A program made the translations under genes and the position numbers. DNA of 64,000 nt from Prostheceraeus crozeri. Taxonomy: Eukaryota > Platyhelminthes > Polycladida > Euryleptidae. Positions 18,597 to 30,840 of this stretch are shown in pieces (the first letter of the stretch is position 1; each line of letters starts with the position of its first letter). The notes beneath the pieces are model-generated. The model did no database searches, was not told where the DNA came from, and saw nothing but the letters and a program-made list of their open reading frames with translations. The stretch is from contig CAJQUW010010295.1 in the NCBI GenBank assembly GCA_907163375.1, positions 186,001 to 250,000 of the forward strand, written 5' to 3'.

Positions 18597-19115
18597 TTGT
18601 CAGTCCTAGATAAGTATCTTTATAGTGAAACTGTGCCTAAAAACAGAAATACGAAACAAGACGCTATTCGGATTAACGTTCCGTATGTTAATGATCGTTG
18701 GGTTAATAAAGTGTATAACTGTATAAGGAAATCTAATCTGCCGACTCCCATCATTCCGATCTTTAGAACTAAAGACCCTCTTTCCCAACAATTTTATCAA
18801 CAACCACCCATCAGTTGCAAAAGTGGCTGTGTTTGTAAAGGCCAGAATTCATGCAATTCTAACAATATTGTCTACAAAATTGTCTGCAATACCTGTTCGG
18901 AAAGTTATGTAGGCGAAACGCATCGCACTTTCAGAAAAAGAATTGATGAACACCTACTTACAATCAGCAGCCAAGTTTTCCATCATTTTAAAATTAAACA
19001 CAATTGCTCCCCTCTGTTACGCCATATTTCTCCTTCAATTATCTCCCGCGGGCTCTTTGATTCTTATCATCGCCGCCGTGTGGAAATGTCAACAATTGAA
19101 GCTGTTAAGCCTTAG
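18597..19115 (+). CDS. GIY-YIG endonuclease domain of Penelope-like element (fragment)
   Basis: 172 residues. IVYKIVCNTCSESYVGETH matches the GIY-YIG core (here VYK...YVG), followed by RTFRKRIDEHL, the conserved arginine region, and IEAVKP, which usually continues as the family's E-containing end. A cysteine-rich CKSGCVCKGQNSC stretch precedes it, as is usual in Penelope-like proteins. In the element this nuclease nicks the target DNA for reverse transcription. An earlier frame around 18540 suggests more protein upstream. The frame closes with TAG where related proteins continue INVRR, so there is probably a late stop. Confidence 0.75.
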   Translation: MSVLDKYLYSETVPKNRNTKQDAIRINVPYVNDRWVNKVYNCIRKSNLPTPIIPIFRTKDPLSQQFYQQPPISCKSGCVCKGQNSCNSNNIVYKIVCNTCSESYVGETHRTFRKRIDEHLLTISSQVFHHFKIKHNCSPLLRHISPSIISRGLFDSYHRRRVEMSTIEAVKP

Positions 19116-19224
19116 ATAAATGTGAGAAGATAATGACGCCGCCTGGGCATACACGTGTTGAACTCTTGTTACTTTTCTTTATAATGTAATGTCATTTCAC
19201 TTCATGCACATTTACTTCGTTCAC

Positions 19225-19257
19225 CTGATGAAGTCTTAGACGAAAATTCGTGAATAA
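19225..19257 (+). ncRNA. Hammerhead-like ribozyme candidate in the Penelope-like tail
   Basis: CTGATGA at 19225-19231, a short GTC/GAC stem, GAAA at 19242-19245, then ATTC...GAAT as a third stem. Core spacing is one base off the canonical form on each side. Penelope-like elements are known to carry minimal hammerheads, which supports the reading. Confidence 0.35.
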
Positions 19258-19285
19258 ACAATTTTATCTTGAGACTACGTTGAAT

Positions 19286-21139
19286 TTTTTTAATTTATCT
19301 ATATGTATATGTATCCGAAATGACTCGCATCCATTCTATATGCGAAAATATTCATGTTTCGTGATGTTTCAGACTATGTTTATTGATACAATTCGAAATA
19401 TGCAAAGAAATCACAGCCGCGTTTAATGGGTTAACAGGTTAATAGGCTTATAATAGAATCTGCAAATGCGTGTACTGAAATGAATCTGATTCAGTGGTGT
19501 CATGGATATTAAGGAATGCATCCACACCATCTCTATTATTGATGTTCTTTCGAAATTTGTCACTTAAAAAGAGAAAACGGACATTGCTGGATATTTATTC
19601 TTAATTTTCATTTCATTTCATTCAATTATGCATAATATAATTTCCTTTAATTAACGGTTGTGATTTCTCAAGATTCTGATCCGCCGGAGTGCCTGATCCA
19701 TTGATATAGAACAATTGATGAGGCATCAATGTTCTTCAAAATTCAGCAACTTTTAGAAATTTGAAGAACCAACTTTAAAATCAAAATTGTCTCATTATCG
19801 GTCGTGCATAGACGTCCTGTCCGAATGCCATATAAATGCGTTTATATAATCGCATGTCTAACTGGATCTTAATAACAACGACTGTTTCTAAATCAAGGAC
19901 TCTGTACGACAGCTGCAATTTCTCAAATAAGACAAGAACGCAATTACACCAATTTGGCCGGCATCGGCGACCGGCTACATCTCTGATAAGTTTCGGAGTT
20001 AAGAACAATGAATATTAATTATGACTTTGTTAATCAAAAGGGAAATTTGATTTTCACTTTATGTGCCGAAAGTGTACCAAGACTTAAAGTACATTCACTC
20101 CCCGTGAAATATTCCCAAACAACAATAAGAAAACACAGCAGTTGGTGCCAAGATTGCTCTAAACATCCATCAGTTTTTGTAATCGAAAGTTAGATCCACA
20201 GAATTAGACAGATCGTCTCTTCTTCTGTTTGACTAGAAAGGAAACATTGGAACATTAATGAAATGGCACAATCTGCTGACATAATACCATAGCAATCGAA
20301 CAATGAGCAGCCAGTTCAACATTAAACACGCCAAATTGTGCGAAGTTTCAGTGACTGTTATCAACTGGATCACGCAGCAAAGAGACACAGACGATGTCAA
20401 GTGCTACAGAGAAGTTTGTGAACGTTTTTTCGTCCGCCTGCTAATTTTTTCAATAATCATCGGAAGGGCCAACATGATCGAGAAAACTTTTGCGCAATTA
20501 TCTGAATTCTTCGAATCTGAAGGAATCGCCGCGATCGGAGCATTTTGAAGGAATCCACAACAATCCGCAAGTGACGCACGACTATTTTTCATATCTCTGC
20601 AAGGTATTAAAAATTTCTTTTTGCCCACTTAATAAGTTCCTGAATGTGCTATTATTTTGATTCAGTTTGCACTTCTAGCAAAGTGATGCAGTTAAACAAT
20701 CTAATTCTGTGGTTAGATCAAATGTCTTAAGAAACCACAATAATGAGATATTCTCAAAAAGAACAATAAACTTACTTTCTTCAAATTAAAAATGTTTTAA
20801 AACAAACAATATTTTTGAACTCCAGCTTTAGGTACTCCTATATCATCACTTAATTGTCAAAAGCAGGGAAGCTAGACGTTAATTAGCTATCACTTATCAG
20901 TTATCTCTTTTTTCCCATTATGAAATGCAAACACTCTGTGACAGATAAGGAAAATTGCTTCACTTTCTCGTGAAAGATGATCTACTTCCTCTTTACGTCA
21001 ATGACCTGACCTCATTGATCGGAACCCGATTTCATTGACACAATACAGGTGTAGATGGAAGAGTGAAGTGATCCCTGGATGGGAAACGTGGAGTTTCGGA
21101 AACACTGAGGAAGGTTAATTTCCGATCACTCGCTACGCG
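19286..21139. other. Non-coding stretch
   Basis: No recognisable gene or element. One open frame at 20303-20548 (81 residues, one hydrophobic segment LLIFSIIIGRA) has no recognised family and may be chance. Confidence 0.5.
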
Positions 21140-21250
21140 TAAAAGTGTGAATACCAGCACGCAAACGTTTGACGTGAATAAGCAGTCGTCTTAGTTTTTA
21201 ATGATCGTGCACTTTGAGGCCTGTGAGAATACACACCTCACGCTACAAAG
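21140..21250 (+). repeat. Host repeat unit, first copy (left of hAT)
   Basis: The stretch around GACGTGAATAAGCAGTCGTC recurs diverged at 24285-24400 (GACGTGAACAAGCAATCGTC). The hAT element sits between the two units, so the locus already held a tandem duplication before the insertion. Confidence 0.55.
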
Positions 21251-21635
21251 CAGGGATACGGAGTCGGAGTCCCGGAGTCCTATCAATCGATGGGTCTGAA
21301 GTGTTGTGATGAAGATTACCTATCGAACAAAACCATGACGATACCATGCCTGTGTATAAGCTTTGGCGAAATTAGTGCTCGGAATGTACTTGGCAAATGA
21401 TTACGCGCGCACATGATTCTTTATTCGAGTTAACATTTTCAGGATGAGGAATTTCGAGAAAAATTGACTCAATGTTAGGCCCTCAACTGGGTGATCAGTG
21501 ACCAAATATTCATAATCGCTGCTTGTAAATAGCATTGGCATCAACTCAACCAAAGTTCATCAGTGACATCAGTGAACTTGCTTTAGACCGACCATCGCAG
21601 CATACTATATGCTGGATTTGACACACCTTGCAGCA

Positions 21636-23592
21636 CCCGATTAACCAAAATCTATGGCACTCCTATAGGAAACGTCCTACGGAATTATTGTAATTTTCCT
21701 ATAGCGGGTAGTGCTATTGCTATGGAACTTTATTCTATGGCACTGTTGGAATGTTTTGTCCCATTGAATTTTGGGGAACTTTGATCCTATTGCCTGTGGG
21801 ACTAATTTGTCCCATAGACTTGTGGGAAATCCTGTCCCATCGAATTTCGGGAAATCCTGTTCTATCGAACTTCTGTCCCACAGAATTTTGGGAAATTCAG
21901 TTTTCGTGGCAGCTCCTAATGCTACAGTGTGTCTAAACCTTTCCGCGATATACTGACGCTTTATGTGATCATGATTGTAAGGAATAATCAGTTTAATTTA
22001 GCAATTGTGATGATGTCAATTTAAAGACAACATGCATGAGGTATTTGCACTTTTCACTTTCGATCCCCTTGACATGTCGGTGAAAGTCCGGCCCAGATTT
22101 TAAAAAAAATAGTTTGAGAATCAATCACACTATGAGCATTATTTTTTAGCTAATTTCATGATCATTCACAAAACGCCATAAATTCAAAAAGAGCCAATGA
22201 TTTTTAATATCTTCTCTTTTTGGCCGTTTGAACACTTGCTTCGATGAAAAGTTTCTCAGAAATCATTCACCATATTTCTTTCTCTTCCATTGGGAAATGT
22301 ATTAGGAGTTGATCTGCAACAAACAGGAAATACATTATAAATATGCGATAAATGATAAGTTGATGATGGAACATAGACGTTCTGCATATAGGCAGATAAA
22401 CTTCATTTAAATGAAAAATAATGCAAAATATTGCAATTGAAGAGTATTTGATAATTGCTATGTTTCTTGTATTGGAGATTTATATTATTAATATAAGATT
22501 ATAACATAATAATGCAAATGCGCCCCGCTGTGATCTTGCAGATGAAAAATATCGCCAGAAGTTTCATTTTACTTGTTTATTGTCACAACTGCGTTTCGTC
22601 TGCTCTCAGTAGTTGTGACACGCAGAATGAATCAAACTGATTGAAACATGATTCCTGCTAGAATATCGATCAGACAATGGTCCTTTCATTTTATTCAAGT
22701 TGTCGATGCACTTCTTATCCTATTAGTAATAATTATATAAAAATTAATAAATATATAATTAATATTAATATATAATATTAATTAATAATTAATATATAAT
22801 TATATTAATTATATATTTAATAAATTAATAAATCTTATCCTATTAGTATTAACAATAGAACGAGGAATAGATAAGACTGTCTACATAAATCTTATAATAC
22901 AGTAGTTCTAGTTCCTACCTCAAAAATCTAAATAATTGCATTATTCAATAAAACAGTGCGTGAATGAATTGCTGAAACAATGAGGACTTGATGATTTGAC
23001 TGATGGACTATACAAATGATAGATTCGTTTCAATTGAACTTACTCCATTTGTGTGATGGTTGAGACAAACCGGATAAGATGATTAATTCAACAAACGACG
23101 GATTTTCTTAAAAATACAAGACACTGAGACACGACCAAAGGATGTGATTAACAATGACTGTTGCACAGTAAATATGTGGCCGATGAATGTGATGATGATG
23201 ATGTAAATATATGTTCCCATGAATATGTTGGCCGTATGCTGACGAAAGCTCGGGAGAATATATTTTAACTTCAAACTTTTGTGGCTGTTTTTTTACTATA
23301 CATTATAAGAGTGAAATTACTCGATTTTGCTTCAAACTGTTGCACATGCCAAAAGCATCTGAAATTATACTGAACATTCAAATGTTGCAATATCATTGGA
23401 CAAAGTCAGATTACGGAGTCAAAACTGTCGCTGCGCGTTTGCTTCTTTTGGATAGCTTCTATGGCACTCATATTTTCCCACTTCCAGTGCAATTGGATCC
23501 AATAGAGTTCGATTGAACGTTAAGGTGTGCTATGGCACTCCCATTGCGTGTCATAGAATACCATAGAGTGCCATTGAATTTGGTTAATCGGG
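21636..23592. mobile_element. Non-autonomous inverted-repeat element nested in the hAT
   Basis: Begins CCCGATTAACCAAA and ends in its inverse GGTTAATCGGG; inside both ends ATGGCACTC and related words recur. Near the left end, phrases like CTGTCCCATCGAATTT and GGGAAATCCTGT repeat four or five times. No coding region. A target duplication could not be fixed. Confidence 0.55.
22713..22848. repeat. AT-only block flanked by a 16-bp direct repeat
   Basis: TCTTATCCTATTAGTA occurs at 22713-22728 and 22833-22848; the 104 bases between are almost purely A and T with many ATTAAT words. Confidence 0.75.
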
Positions 23593-23963
23593 CAGGGATG
23601 CGGAGTCGGAGTCCTATCAAATGGTAGGTCTCCGGACTCCGCCCTATAACTAAACCCGAAATATAATGCAAACAGATTATTATCCTCGTGCATAGTCACT
23701 GTCTTACTATCAACTTTCTCCGTCAAACACAAGTACAGAGACTGCAGTGCATGCAAAGCTTGAAATTGTTGATGGAAGGAACTGTGAAGTGAAACAGGAT
23801 TGTCTTTCATTCGGCGATTTAGTAAAGAAAAGCCTTCCTAGCCTCGATCACACCTAAGTACCAAAGGTCACATCAGAGACAAAAATTAAATACTAGTTTG
23901 CTTGAGAACATTACCTTTTACCCTCATGTTAATCGTGTATGATGGTTCCTTCAAGGCTGCATA

Positions 23964-24128
23964 TTAAAATGGAAAGTATACTCATATTTTTTGAAGAAGG
24001 ATGGAGGATTTTCCTGCCTAGTAGAATCTGGAGAAAAGCCGTGTGAAGCACACATCAACAAGATGGGAGGAGCCGAGTCGCATGCATCCAACTTAAAGCG
24101 ACATTTGATCAACTTTCATCGAAAATGA
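23964..24128 (+). pseudogene. BED zinc finger of hAT transposase (fragment)
   Basis: Reads WKVYSYFLKKDGGFSCLV, then about 30 residues on SNLKRHLINFH, ending in a stop at 24126-24128. Aromatic residues at the start, one cysteine and the paired histidines fit the BED finger that anchors hAT transposases on DNA. Only about 160 bases remain before the element's right end, so the dimerisation and RNase H-like catalytic parts are lost. Confidence 0.55.
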
Positions 24129-24284
24129 TTGACAATTGATGCAGCAATTATCACTAAAGATAGGTTCAGGTAAGCCTATAATGATCTATGATGTAGGTTA
24201 CCAGTTAATTTTTCAAAAAACTAGGCTATATATACTTGCCACCGGAGTCGGACTCCGCAAAAATGATGGGATTCCGCAGCCCTG

Positions 24285-24400
24285 CTACAAAGTGTAAATG
24301 CTAGCACGTAAGCATCTGACGTGAACAAGCAATCGTCTAATATATGTTTTAATCATGTACACTTAATGACTTGCTAGAGTAAACGTCCACCCACCAAGCA
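24285..24400 (+). repeat. Host repeat unit, second copy
   Basis: Diverged copy of 21140-21250. Confidence 0.5.
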
Positions 24401-24409
24401 CGTATGTGA

Positions 24410-24540
24410 AGTTAGCGGAACCACCCAGCAGAACCACGTTGACCTTTAAACTTGAATTACTCAATAACGACCGTTAAATTGTGGAATCTGAGCCCAGATT
24501 CATGATCAGGAAGCTGAAATTAATAAAGTAGAAGTTGTTT
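24410..24540 (+). repeat. Diverged direct repeat, copy 1
   Basis: Phrases GTGAAGTTAGCGGAACCA, TAAACTTGAATT and GTGGAATCTGAGCCCAGATT recur in order at 25840-25975. Confidence 0.5.
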
Positions 24541-24957
24541 CGAATAGAATCACGCGGTAATAAATAATGGTTCCGCTGTGTGTCTTGGATTATGCGCAAT
24601 TCGTATGCCAAAAAAGGCTACGTATGGTTGATATAGCTAATGATTTTCAACCGGGGCACCAAAAAAAAATAAAGAGTGCTGCAAGGGGTGAAGAAATAAA
24701 GATAATTGGTGAAATTCAAATGAGAATACATCAACATCAGGATTCCAATGGTTTCCAATATAACATGTTTTTGGTTTCATAATATAGTGATGCAAATGGA
24801 AAATTTTGAAATTTATTTTTTGGTGATTGACTTTTTTTCTTTGTTTTGGAGACTTATTATAGTCGTTTGAAAAGACTATGTAATATTCAAAGTCCGAAAA
24901 CTTCTCTATCATCCCTGTATGTTAACTTTTGGTACCAACTGCACCTTTTCCATGTCT

Positions 24958-25155
24958 ATTTCAGATCTTTCCAAATGAATTTCAGACATTAGATGGATTT
25001 CAGATTTCTCTAGCTGAATTTCAGATGTCTGTCACAAACTCAACTTTGAAAATATCTTAAATTCAACAGGAGAATCTGCAATTCATCTGGATCATATCTG
25101 AAATTCATTTGGGCAGATCTGAAATCGATTTGGAACTATCTGAACCATCTGAACT
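24958..25155. repeat. Palindromic cluster of TTTCAGAT / ATCTGAAA
   Basis: About ten copies of TTTCAGAT and related words in the first half are mirrored by ATCTGAAAT words in the second half, giving a weak large hairpin of about 200 bases. This is typical of a palindromic MITE. Confidence 0.5.
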
Positions 25156-26277
25156 ATAAATGGAGGATGTGTATCCTCAACGAAGATATCGGACATTGCG
25201 CCAGAAGTTTGAAGCAATCATAGATATTTTTTTACTCATCGCAGATGTCTTTAGTTTCCAAATATCTCACGAGTTTGTAGTCTTTCTTCCAATAAGGTCG
25301 CTCATGAATGCTGCGTGGACTGCGTGGACTTCATCACATGTTCATCAACACATGGAGAATTTGCATATGATCAACGCTGCATAATAAAGCTTAATTTTCA
25401 AGCTAACAATTAGCAAACTCCAAAATGAAGTACATTATTTTTGCTCCAGATCTTTCACATTGCATGAAATTACATGTATACCCCTATTGTAAAGCAAGAT
25501 TCACGTTATCCCAAACGGTGTCTGTGTAATAATTAAAAATGCTAACAATTTAGTACAAGCCACTTGTGGCAAAGGAATGTTCAAAAATCCGCGGACGGAA
25601 ATCGTATTGCTACGATCGCTTTAATCGAAATAATGAAATCAAGAGTAACCCAATTTATTGGTACGCAGCTGCCTCGGTAGTGAAAGCGTTCAAATTAGGC
25701 CTATCACAAAATCAAAACTTTCAAAATTTTCCAAAATATCCATAATTTTCCAATATTTTCCAAAATTTTCCAATTTTTTCCATAATTTTCCACGGAAAAT
25801 TTTCATCACCAAATGTAAATTACCGTCATAGGAGGATACTTGGCGTGTGTGAAGTTAACGAAACCATTCTTATCTCTAAACTTGATTTTCTAAAAAAAAG
25901 GACTCCGAATTTGTGGAATTTCAGTCCAGATTTTATGTTCACATTCATGCAGAAGTTGCTTCTATGTAAATCTCTAATCTCATAATTTGCAATATCAGTG
26001 CGGAAATTGTTCAAATAATATTGATTGATTTCATAGATAGCCGTCAATTCTTTGGAATTCACTGTAACATGGTGCTTATAGAGTAAGTATATTATGTAGA
26101 GTGGCAACTACGCATTTATTAATCCCCAATGTGTATACACTTTCGATTTTATTAAATGAACTCGAGGAGGATACGTTGGATATTGTTACCAAATGTGAGA
26201 TATGCAAATTTTTGAGGTTTTGAGGAAAATTCCACGTAAATGACTGATCATGATAGTAATGCAGAAGGAATGATAAT
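25156..26277. other. Non-coding stretch with TTTTCCA run and a direct-repeat copy
   Basis: No gene recognised. 25715-25800 is a run of TTTTCCA/ATTTTCC words. 25840-25975 is the second copy of the repeat at 24410-24540. Confidence 0.5.
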
Positions 26278-26320
26278 ACGAGGAGTGATTGATAAGTTCG
26301 CGACCTGACATAGAAAACTT
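26278..26320 (+). mobile_element. Possible mariner-type terminal fragment
   Basis: TACGAGGAGTGATTGATAAG resembles mariner inverted repeats (TACGAGG... then AAGTT). No transposase or opposite end was found nearby. Confidence 0.3.
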
Positions 26321-27473
26321 AAAGCCAGGCCATTATGCACATGTGGATTGATACAATGGAATGTGCTGATGGCGCATGACGAGTGATCAGTCAATCCGGT
26401 GAACTGTTGGTAAACCACAGCTACTTAACTTCAGTTACTAACTTATTAAGCTACAGAAGCTGACCCCAGGTATCCACAGTGTAATAACAATTATCTCCAC
26501 AGTTAATAATAAACATCAATAATAAATATAATTGCGTCTCAAGTAGCCGGTTGTAGCAGCAAACGTTGTATATCATGTTTTGGCACTAGGCTAAGTACAG
26601 CTGAGCGTATTTTGTGGATGTAGGGTAGGGTGAGGCAAGACGCACCCCCTAAGCGCGATCGTCTGTAGCTAAGTGTCCAATGAACTGAATTGTTTGAAAT
26701 TTTGAGCATAAACGTAGGTTGATATGAGCTAACTTTCTGTAAAATATGTAAGCGATATGATAATTTTATCATTGTTAAAAATTTGAATTTTGAACTTTTG
26801 TCAAAAAGGCGTCTTGCCCCAGGGTGGGTGTTAAGACGCCCTAATTTCACAGCTTTACTAAAATGCACAAGCAAGCTAGCTGTGTTTTAATATGATATTA
26901 GTTCGATAATTTACTCGTTTTATGATTGAAACTCGTTCTTCGCAAGGTAACTACATTGACCTATTGCATATCAAAGGATGCAGTTTGTCTATTAATTTAA
27001 AGTATTCGATAACAGCCACTGAGGTAGGCATACATTCATATTCTTAGAACCACATGCTATTTCTGTTATATTTTCTACAGGCAAAAGTTGAACCAAACAT
27101 TATGGATTCTTTGAGTTAGACTATATGCCTACACAAAGACTAGTTATAGTAGGCCTAGCAACAATCGAATGGAATACGTAAGCTGAATGTGACCTACGCA
27201 TGCTATAATTTGATCTACAGGCCTAAACAGTCACCATTCCTAAGAGAGACTTGAAACTTAGAGTGATAGAACCAAAACAATTGTTTTCTTGGATGTGCAA
27301 TACAATTTCATGTGTGTAAAATCATCATGAACAAAAGAGTGATAGGCATACAACAAATACAAAAAGAGGATAAAAAATAAAAACCGATAACAAAACTTGT
27401 TTGGGATAACAAAGCCTAGAACATCTCTGGCTGTGAAATACATAATTTTTCTAGTAGGCTAGGCCAACAAACA

Positions 27474-27977
27474 TCATAAAAAGTTCAAATATTCATAGTA
27501 AAAATTTATGACTTGAGGTTTATTAAACCCAACAGCTCGAGATAAGTTTGTAGCTTGAGGCTTTCGAACTGTCAGATCTGGGTGACGGTGCAGAAATCCA
27601 GCAAGCCAGTCTCTACCAGCAAATTTTGCATCTCTATTGAATGGGTGAGTAATGTCAAATCGCTCTGCCATTTCGAAGGCCACGCGTCGAACGTCTGACG
27701 TAGACAACCCGTACATTGTTTTTTCCATAAACCGTAAATGTTCGCACAGTTCATTTTCAACTTCAGGTGGAAATACACATGATACCGGACCAAGTAGCAT
27801 TCTTCCGGGAGACTTTACTTCTCCAGTTGCATGTCTTCTAAGAGTACGTAACGGAACGCCATACACTCTTGCAGCTTCTGTCAGAGTTGCTCCATTTTCA
27901 ACCATGTTCATTGCGGACTGGAGGTTTTCGCTTCCATATTGACCTCTTTGAGTTTTCCTTTTGTAATTTATCACCAT
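27474..27977 (-). pseudogene. Pogo-type transposase, DNA-binding N-terminus
   Basis: 167 residues from an ATG at 27977. Residues 1-60 hold a psq-type helix-turn-helix (AARVYGVPLRTLRRHATG). Residues about 70-165 hold the second, CENP-B-type DNA-binding helix-turn-helix (FAGRDWLAGFLHRHPDLTVRKP, then ATNLSRAVGFNKPQV). Pogo and Tigger transposases have this pair before the DDE domain. The frame stops at 27474 and no DDE segment follows in the remaining 850 bases, so this is a truncated gene or a first exon whose partner is lost. Confidence 0.65.
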
Positions 27978-29111
27978 GGCGTCAGCTGTATCTCCAAACA
28001 GGTGTTGTACCGTAACTTTGAAATTATTCTGATCTAGAATTAATGCAGTTAAACAGAAAATATGATGCTCACAAATGTATGCCTGTCAAAAAGTTGTCGT
28101 AGGTAGGAATAGACGCGTTCAATCTCTCACTGTACACTTCAGAAGCAACAAAATGTGCCTACACGCTATGTGTTAAGCATATCTAGTACACAGTTGTTGA
28201 TGAAGCAATTAAGAAGCATACAAAAATAATTTTGGTGAGCAAAAAATTTCAGATTTTGTTTATATAGGCTAGTTGCTATGTTAGTTTATATACATAGATA
28301 ATTCAAAATGTGTCATATGGTTAAGGAAATTAGTGCATTTTGAGTAAAAAAATGCATTTTGTGTCAACGAATTTGATGTCACACATAAAGTAGATTTTCC
28401 CTTTGTGTCATGTGAGTGATGATGCAAAAAAATACTGAAAAACTAATGAATTGTGTGCACCATAGATCAAACATACTGACAAGTACATTCCAATGGTACT
28501 GAAATGCACTAAGTCACGACCGATGTCAGTGTTTTGATGCTGTTTGCCGAATATAATCATTCTAGCTTATAGCTAACGTATACTGAAATGTCAGTTGTTG
28601 TCGTAGATATTGTACCGGTGTGTACACAATGTTGGTCTTGTTGTCGGCAAAGTAGGGGCTACATATTGGCCTATCTGCTAGATTAGGCCTATATTCTGTG
28701 AGTTTGTCATGTTTTGCGTTATAATATACCTCTGCTGGACTTTCCGTGCAATGTTTAGTGAAAAAGCATTGTTGGATTTTGATTAAAAGCGTTTTATCAG
28801 GCGTCTTGCCCCATGATAAAAAAAGGCGCCTTGACCCTGATCGTAGCGTGTGATTTAAATCAATCCATCAATCCATGAAAACACAGAAGAGATCTGGAAT
28901 TTTGCGACAATCTTACAAATGACCCCTAAATTCAGGATTTATCAAAAGCTTGGTTTGTATTAGCCGTTTTTTGGATAGATATCTTATTTCCTGGTGTCTA
29001 AAATTTACATGAAAATCAAAAATTGAAGAAAATGCTACATAATGAGCTCCTGTTCAAAGAAAAGCAAATATGCAATCAACCCATCATGATTCTCTGAGTT
29101 GCTGGACACTA

Positions 29112-30119
29112 CACTGTAAATCGCTCAATACCAATCACATACGAAAGATGCATACCAAAATACTTTTTTGGTATATTTCTGTATGATCTTGGTATATATT
29201 TGGATGCTTTTCATATGTTATTTCAAGTGTGGTATGCTTTACATACTAAAGCCATACCAGTACAATGTTAAAAGAAAGCATCAATCATGTCCAAAGTATG
29301 TTGATTTAAGGCTTTTTGTCAATAAAGATCACACTAATGCTACTACTGCTTTGTAAGTAGTGAGATAATGACATTCAAGAGTCATACTTTCAATACTGAA
29401 TTCTATTTTAATACACGTAAGTCTAAGGCATTTCATGAATAGTCAATAAGTATTCAACCATCAACAATTATGCATTATGTGATTTTGAAATTAAGCATAT
29501 TATCAATCCAAAATAAAGACACATTATAATTCATGAACGCAAAAAATAGTTATGTTTGAGGTATATAAGTCAACAAAAAGTTATCTGCTTATAGGTTGCT
29601 GAAAAGTTATCGTTTTATTGAAATGATGTTTATCAATTTAGTTCAAAGAAATGAGCTAATTATGAGTCTTGTGAATGCTATAAGTTGCAAAGATGACATG
29701 CGGCTTTAATTTCACAAGAAATCTAATCAAGTTAAATACCACACTTTCACAAAGAAATATTCACGGCTGGTATTACTGGAAAAAAGTTATTTGTAAGTAG
29801 TATGTAGTATAACATATTTTTTGCCATATGACATAAAGCTATTCATACGAAAGACATACGAAACACATACCAATTTGCATCGGGTCTCGTATATAAAACA
29901 TACCAAGAATTCGTATTTCAACGTAAAACAGCCAATCACAGTTAGCATAGTTCGTATCGTTTACATAACAATCACATACGAAAGTAAATGGCCATTCGTA
30001 TGAAAAACATACCAGATTTCTTTATATATACCAGAATCTCGTATCAAATGTTGGTTTCAAATTGTATGTAAACTTGGTATGTGTTTGTATGTAATTTTCG
30101 TATCCAGCGATTTACAGTG
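29112..30119. mobile_element. MITE, 1.0 kb, TA target site, nested in the pogo-like element
   Basis: Ends CACTGTAAATCGCT and AGCGATTTACAGTG are perfect inverses, each bordered by TA. Inside both ends words such as CATACGAAA and CATACCAA recur many times in opposite orientation. No coding capacity. The CACTG start and TA site place it with Tc1/mariner-type elements. Confidence 0.75.
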
Positions 30120-30399
30120 TACCAAACATGTTAATGAGTAGTGGCGATTAATTCACTCATTATTCTAGAAAACGGCGTCTTGCCCCCACGGGCGTCTTGC
30201 CCCGCCCTACCATGTGCAATCTGCAATGTAAAGTCATGTACTGTTCCTGGTAGGTACTGGTTTCTGCTCCGTTTTCCTTTCAGAACTAGGAAACATTTTG
30301 AATTGTTTACGTCATTATATCCCACATATTGTCTGTCAAAACAAAGTAAATTGTATCTAAAACTTAATAAGTTGTCTATCAAAAATACTATACATGTCA

Positions 30400-30840
30400 T
30401 TGCAAACCCTATGTGCAGTGAAGGACATGAGTCACAGAAAATGTGATCCTTGCAGATAAAAGTAGTACAAACATTGCACCTTATGTAGATTTCCTGTCCA
30501 AATTCCTTGATTTGCAACGTCCACGCTTTGGGGAAGAATCCCCAGTTGTATTCAGTTTTAATCTGGGCTGAAGAGGACCTTGGACTTCGTCTGGACAGCG
30601 TCTTCCGACGAAATCTTCAACCAATTGAGAGCCGAGATCAAATAGAAACATCCGCCGACGATGACTCTTGTTTTTGTTTTACTCAACCAAGGAGGTGTAA
30701 ACAATAAATGAATTTACTGCAGTGTCGATGATAAAAGAAAATACCACCATGGGACATCGACGAGTCCTTCTCTTGCAGCTATATGTGCTGATGAGTTTGT
30801 CCAAGGTGTCGACCCCACCCTTGAAGCAATCGTCTTCAAG
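30400..30840 (-). pseudogene. piggyBac transposase, C-terminal relic
   Basis: Minus strand reads KGGVDTLDKLISTYSCKRRT, holding the third catalytic aspartate context (GVDTLD) of piggyBac. RMFLFDLGSQLVEDFV follows, and in another phase the cysteine-rich C-terminal domain (RCNVCTTFICKDHIFCDSC). Stops and a frame change break it. The N-terminal half and the first two aspartates are not found in the window. It directly borders the pogo-like element's right end. Confidence 0.6.

Larger units (their letters stand above)
18540..19285 (+). mobile_element. Penelope-like retroelement, 3' fragment
   Basis: Contains the C-terminal endonuclease of a Penelope-like element and its 3' tail; the reverse transcriptase is absent, as expected for a 5'-truncated copy. 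The tail carries CCTGATGAAGTCTTAGACG then GAAA, a hammerhead-like arrangement known from Penelope-like elements, and ends in AATAAACAATTTTATC. Confidence 0.7.
21251..24284 (+). mobile_element. hAT transposon relic with 8-bp target duplication
   Basis: Left end CAGGGATACGGAGTCGG; right end reads inverted CAGGGCTGCGGAATCCC. CTACAAAG flanks both sides (21243-21250 and 24285-24292), the 8-bp duplication of hAT elements. A second copy of the left end starts at 23593, so the structure is composite: an internal rearrangement or one copy inside another. A BED zinc finger is encoded at 23964-24128; the catalytic domain is missing. A separate inverted-repeat element (21636-23592) is nested inside. Confidence 0.75.
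26628..30207 (-). mobile_element. Pogo-like transposon relic with TA target site
   Basis: Ends GGGTGAGGCAAGACGC (left) and, inverted, GGGCGGGGCAAGACGC (right), each flanked by TA (26626-26627 and 30208-30209). The core GGCAAGACGCC or its complement GGCGTCTTGCC recurs inside near both ends (26811, 28802, 30191), likely transposase sites. It encodes a pogo-type DNA-binding region on the minus strand, but the DDE catalytic domain is not seen. A 1-kb MITE is inserted at 29112-30119. Confidence 0.7.

Noticed and set aside
23083-23274. Small membrane protein on the minus strand
   Set aside because: Hydrophobic but AT-driven, no start context or family, inside a non-coding nested element.
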